Assembly (NCBI GenBank): GCA_964492615.1 | Contig: CAZBKZ010000076.1 | Span: forward strand, 1 to 6,139 | Reading direction: 5' to 3' | DNA from: JAABTH01 sp964492615 | Lineage (GTDB): Bacteria > Bacillota > Dethiobacteria > DTU022 | DNA: 6,139 nucleotides | Shown here: in pieces, positions 5,448 through 6,139 of the stretch | Layout: each line of letters starts with the position of its first letter | Position numbering within the stretch: position 1 is the stretch's first letter | Position numbers and translations under genes: made by a program | The notes under the pieces: model-generated | What the model saw: only the letters and a program-made list of their open reading frames with translations | What the model was told of the DNA's origin: nothing | Databases searched by the model: none

Positions 5448-6038
5448 TTAACAAGGATGTTTTTTAGTATCACCATGGCACTCTTTAATTTGCTCCGGCG
5501 TACATTCTGAAGGCTTGGTTTTCAGTTTGTCTGGCTGTTCACACCCGCTTTCGCATGAGTGTTCCTTTTTGTCACCATGGCATTCCTTAATCTGTTCCGG
5601 TGTACACTCTTCAGGTACGGTTTTCAGTTTCTCCGGTTGTTCACAACAGTTTTTACACATCTCTAAAGTTCTCCTTTCTTGACCAGTTTTATTATCTTCC
5701 TTCCGTAAACATATAAATTCATTAATGCCGTTAGCATCAAGTTGTGGGTTAATTAGTTTCTGCAGGTAGTGAGAAGCCTCTTGAATAAGTTCTTTTTCTA
5801 CCCGGTAATGGGTCCAGTAACCGAGTTTTTCACCCCGAACCAGTCCTGCTTCTCTTAGCACCTTCAAATGCTGCGAAACAGCCGGCTTTGATATGTTTAA
5901 TATGCGGGCCAGAGCGCCTACGCAGAGATCATTTTTTAAGAGCAGCCTTATAATTTGAATCCGGTTTTCTTCACCAACGGTCTTTAATATCTTTACGATA
6001 TGGCTGGATTTATTAGAGCCTGACAGTTCAATATTCAT
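5448..6038 (-). CDS. ArsR-family regulator with two C-terminal Cys-rich repeats
   Basis: The 196-residue protein has two parts. Residues 12-95 are an ArsR/SmtB winged helix: EENRIQIIRLLL, then LCVGALARILNIS, recognition helix KPAVSQHLKVLREAGLV (51-67) and wing GYWTHYRV. Such proteins leave DNA when they bind a metal, metalloid or other ligand. The helix-3 site has one cysteine (C39 in LCVGAL) rather than the ELCVCDL pair of classic arsenic sensors; C110 may be a second ligand. Residues 128-196 hold CKNCC and two copies of a 31-residue repeat with pattern C-x12-C-x7-CH-x7-C (132-162 and 166-196, 25 of 31 identical). Twelve cysteines in all suggest metal, metalloid or redox chemistry, an inference. 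The ATG has AAGGA nine bases upstream. The gene heads the ABC exporter operon and probably represses it. Most ArsR proteins end near residue 110, so the tail is an added module. Confidence 0.88.
   Translation of the reverse strand: MNIELSGSNKSSHIVKILKTVGEENRIQIIRLLLKNDLCVGALARILNISKPAVSQHLKVLREAGLVRGEKLGYWTHYRVEKELIQEASHYLQKLINPQLDANGINEFICLRKEDNKTGQERRTLEMCKNCCEQPEKLKTVPEECTPEQIKECHGDKKEHSCESGCEQPDKLKTKPSECTPEQIKECHGDTKKHPC
5451..5645 (-). repeat. Tandem in-gene repeat coding the Cys-rich units
   Basis: Two 93-base units (5553-5645 and 5451-5543, period 102 bases) code 31-residue repeats that begin CEQP(E/D)KLKT, continue ECTPEQIKECHGD and end HSC or HPC. The two differ at 6 of 31 residues. 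The number of units could vary between strains by recombination. Conservation of every Cys and of the CHGD motif suggests selection on ligand positions. Confidence 0.85.
5658..5677 (-). promoter_or_regulatory. Internal ribosome site and ATG before the Cys-rich tail of ArsR
   Basis: Within arsR, the complement of 5671-5677 reads AAAGGAG, followed after ten bases by the in-frame ATG of Met127 (5660-5658). This ribosome site is stronger than the AAGGA of arsR itself. Starting here would make a 70-residue protein, MCKNCCEQPEKL..., consisting only of the Cys-rich repeats. It may be a true second start, or a relic of a separate small gene that became fused to arsR. Confidence 0.45.
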
Positions 6039-6040
6039 AT

Positions 6041-6081
6041 AATCATATCCTTAATCATTTAATAGAATCATTATATGGATT
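6041..6081. promoter_or_regulatory. Candidate ArsR operator: repeated AATCAT boxes and imperfect palindrome
   Basis: AATCAT occurs three times in direct orientation (6041, 6053, 6066), 12 and 13 bases apart, about one helical turn. The last copy starts an imperfect palindrome, AATC-N8-GATT (6066-6081, 12 of 16 positions symmetric), which overlaps the -10 box and the probable transcription start near 6072. That placement fits repression by a dimeric ArsR protein. The AT-rich composition makes chance repeats possible. Confidence 0.35.
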
Positions 6082-6107
6082 ATAAGCTAAACAACTGCAT
6101 TACGCAA
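6079..6107 (-). promoter_or_regulatory. Promoter of the arsR-ABC exporter operon
   Basis: On the minus strand a TTGCGT -35 box (complement of 6102-6107) stands 17 bases before a perfect TATAAT (complement of 6079-6084). Predicted transcription starts near 6072, giving a leader of about 34 bases before the arsR ATG. A second TATAAT (complement of 6070-6075) has no good -35 box. No other convincing promoter lies between arsR and the ATPase gene, which supports one transcript. Confidence 0.6.
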
Positions 6108-6139
6108 GAACTATATTGTTTCTAATCACCGAGCAAACA

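Overview
The window looks like a chromosomal piece of an anaerobic, low-to-moderate GC Firmicute, perhaps a Peptococcaceae-type clostridium such as the Desulfotomaculum/Pelotomaculum group. That placement is an inference from strong AGGAGG-type ribosome sites, TTG starts, a PadR-HAAS pair and an ArsR-controlled ABC-2 exporter; no RNA gene or universal marker is present to confirm it.

Layout. (1) Positions 1-1498, minus strand: the first 33 codons of a gene cut by the window edge, resembling the N-terminus of a clostridial acyl-CoA dehydrogenase, preceded by a 434-residue BAHD-type (HXXXD) acyltransferase-like protein. (2) Positions 1499-1795: a divergent intergenic region. It carries a near-consensus promoter (TTGACA-N18-TATAAT) and a 9-bp perfect inverted repeat in front of padR, and a weaker promoter candidate for the acyltransferase on the other strand. 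(3) Positions 1796-3154, plus strand: a two-gene operon of a PadR-family repressor (TTG start) and, with no gap, a six-helix membrane protein with a cytosolic N-terminal HAAS (DUF1700-type) domain. (4) Positions 3155-3610: 456 bases without an intact gene. They hold the decayed remains of a serine recombinase: short pieces of its catalytic domain in two frames and its intact C-terminal helix-turn-helix. (5) Positions 3611-6038, minus strand: an apparent operon arsR - ABC ATPase - ABC-2 permease, with the last two genes overlapping by ATGA. A promoter with a perfect TATAAT lies at 6079-6107, with repeated AATCAT boxes downstream.

How the parts may work together. The ArsR-family regulator probably controls its own operon, so the DrrAB-like exporter would be made when its ligand is present. 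The regulator is unusual: after a normal winged-helix domain it carries two 31-residue repeats of pattern C-x12-C-x7-CH-x7-C. A strong internal ribosome site and ATG just before the repeats could also yield them as a separate 70-residue cysteine-rich protein. PadR probably represses its own promoter and works with the HAAS membrane protein, as in other PadR-HAAS pairs, but its signal is unknown. The acyltransferase and the possible acyl-CoA dehydrogenase suggest CoA-thioester chemistry, without a substrate being visible.

The most distinctive feature is the ArsR with tandem Cys-rich repeats and an internal start. No CRISPR array, RNA gene, intact mobile element or convincing rho-independent terminator was found.
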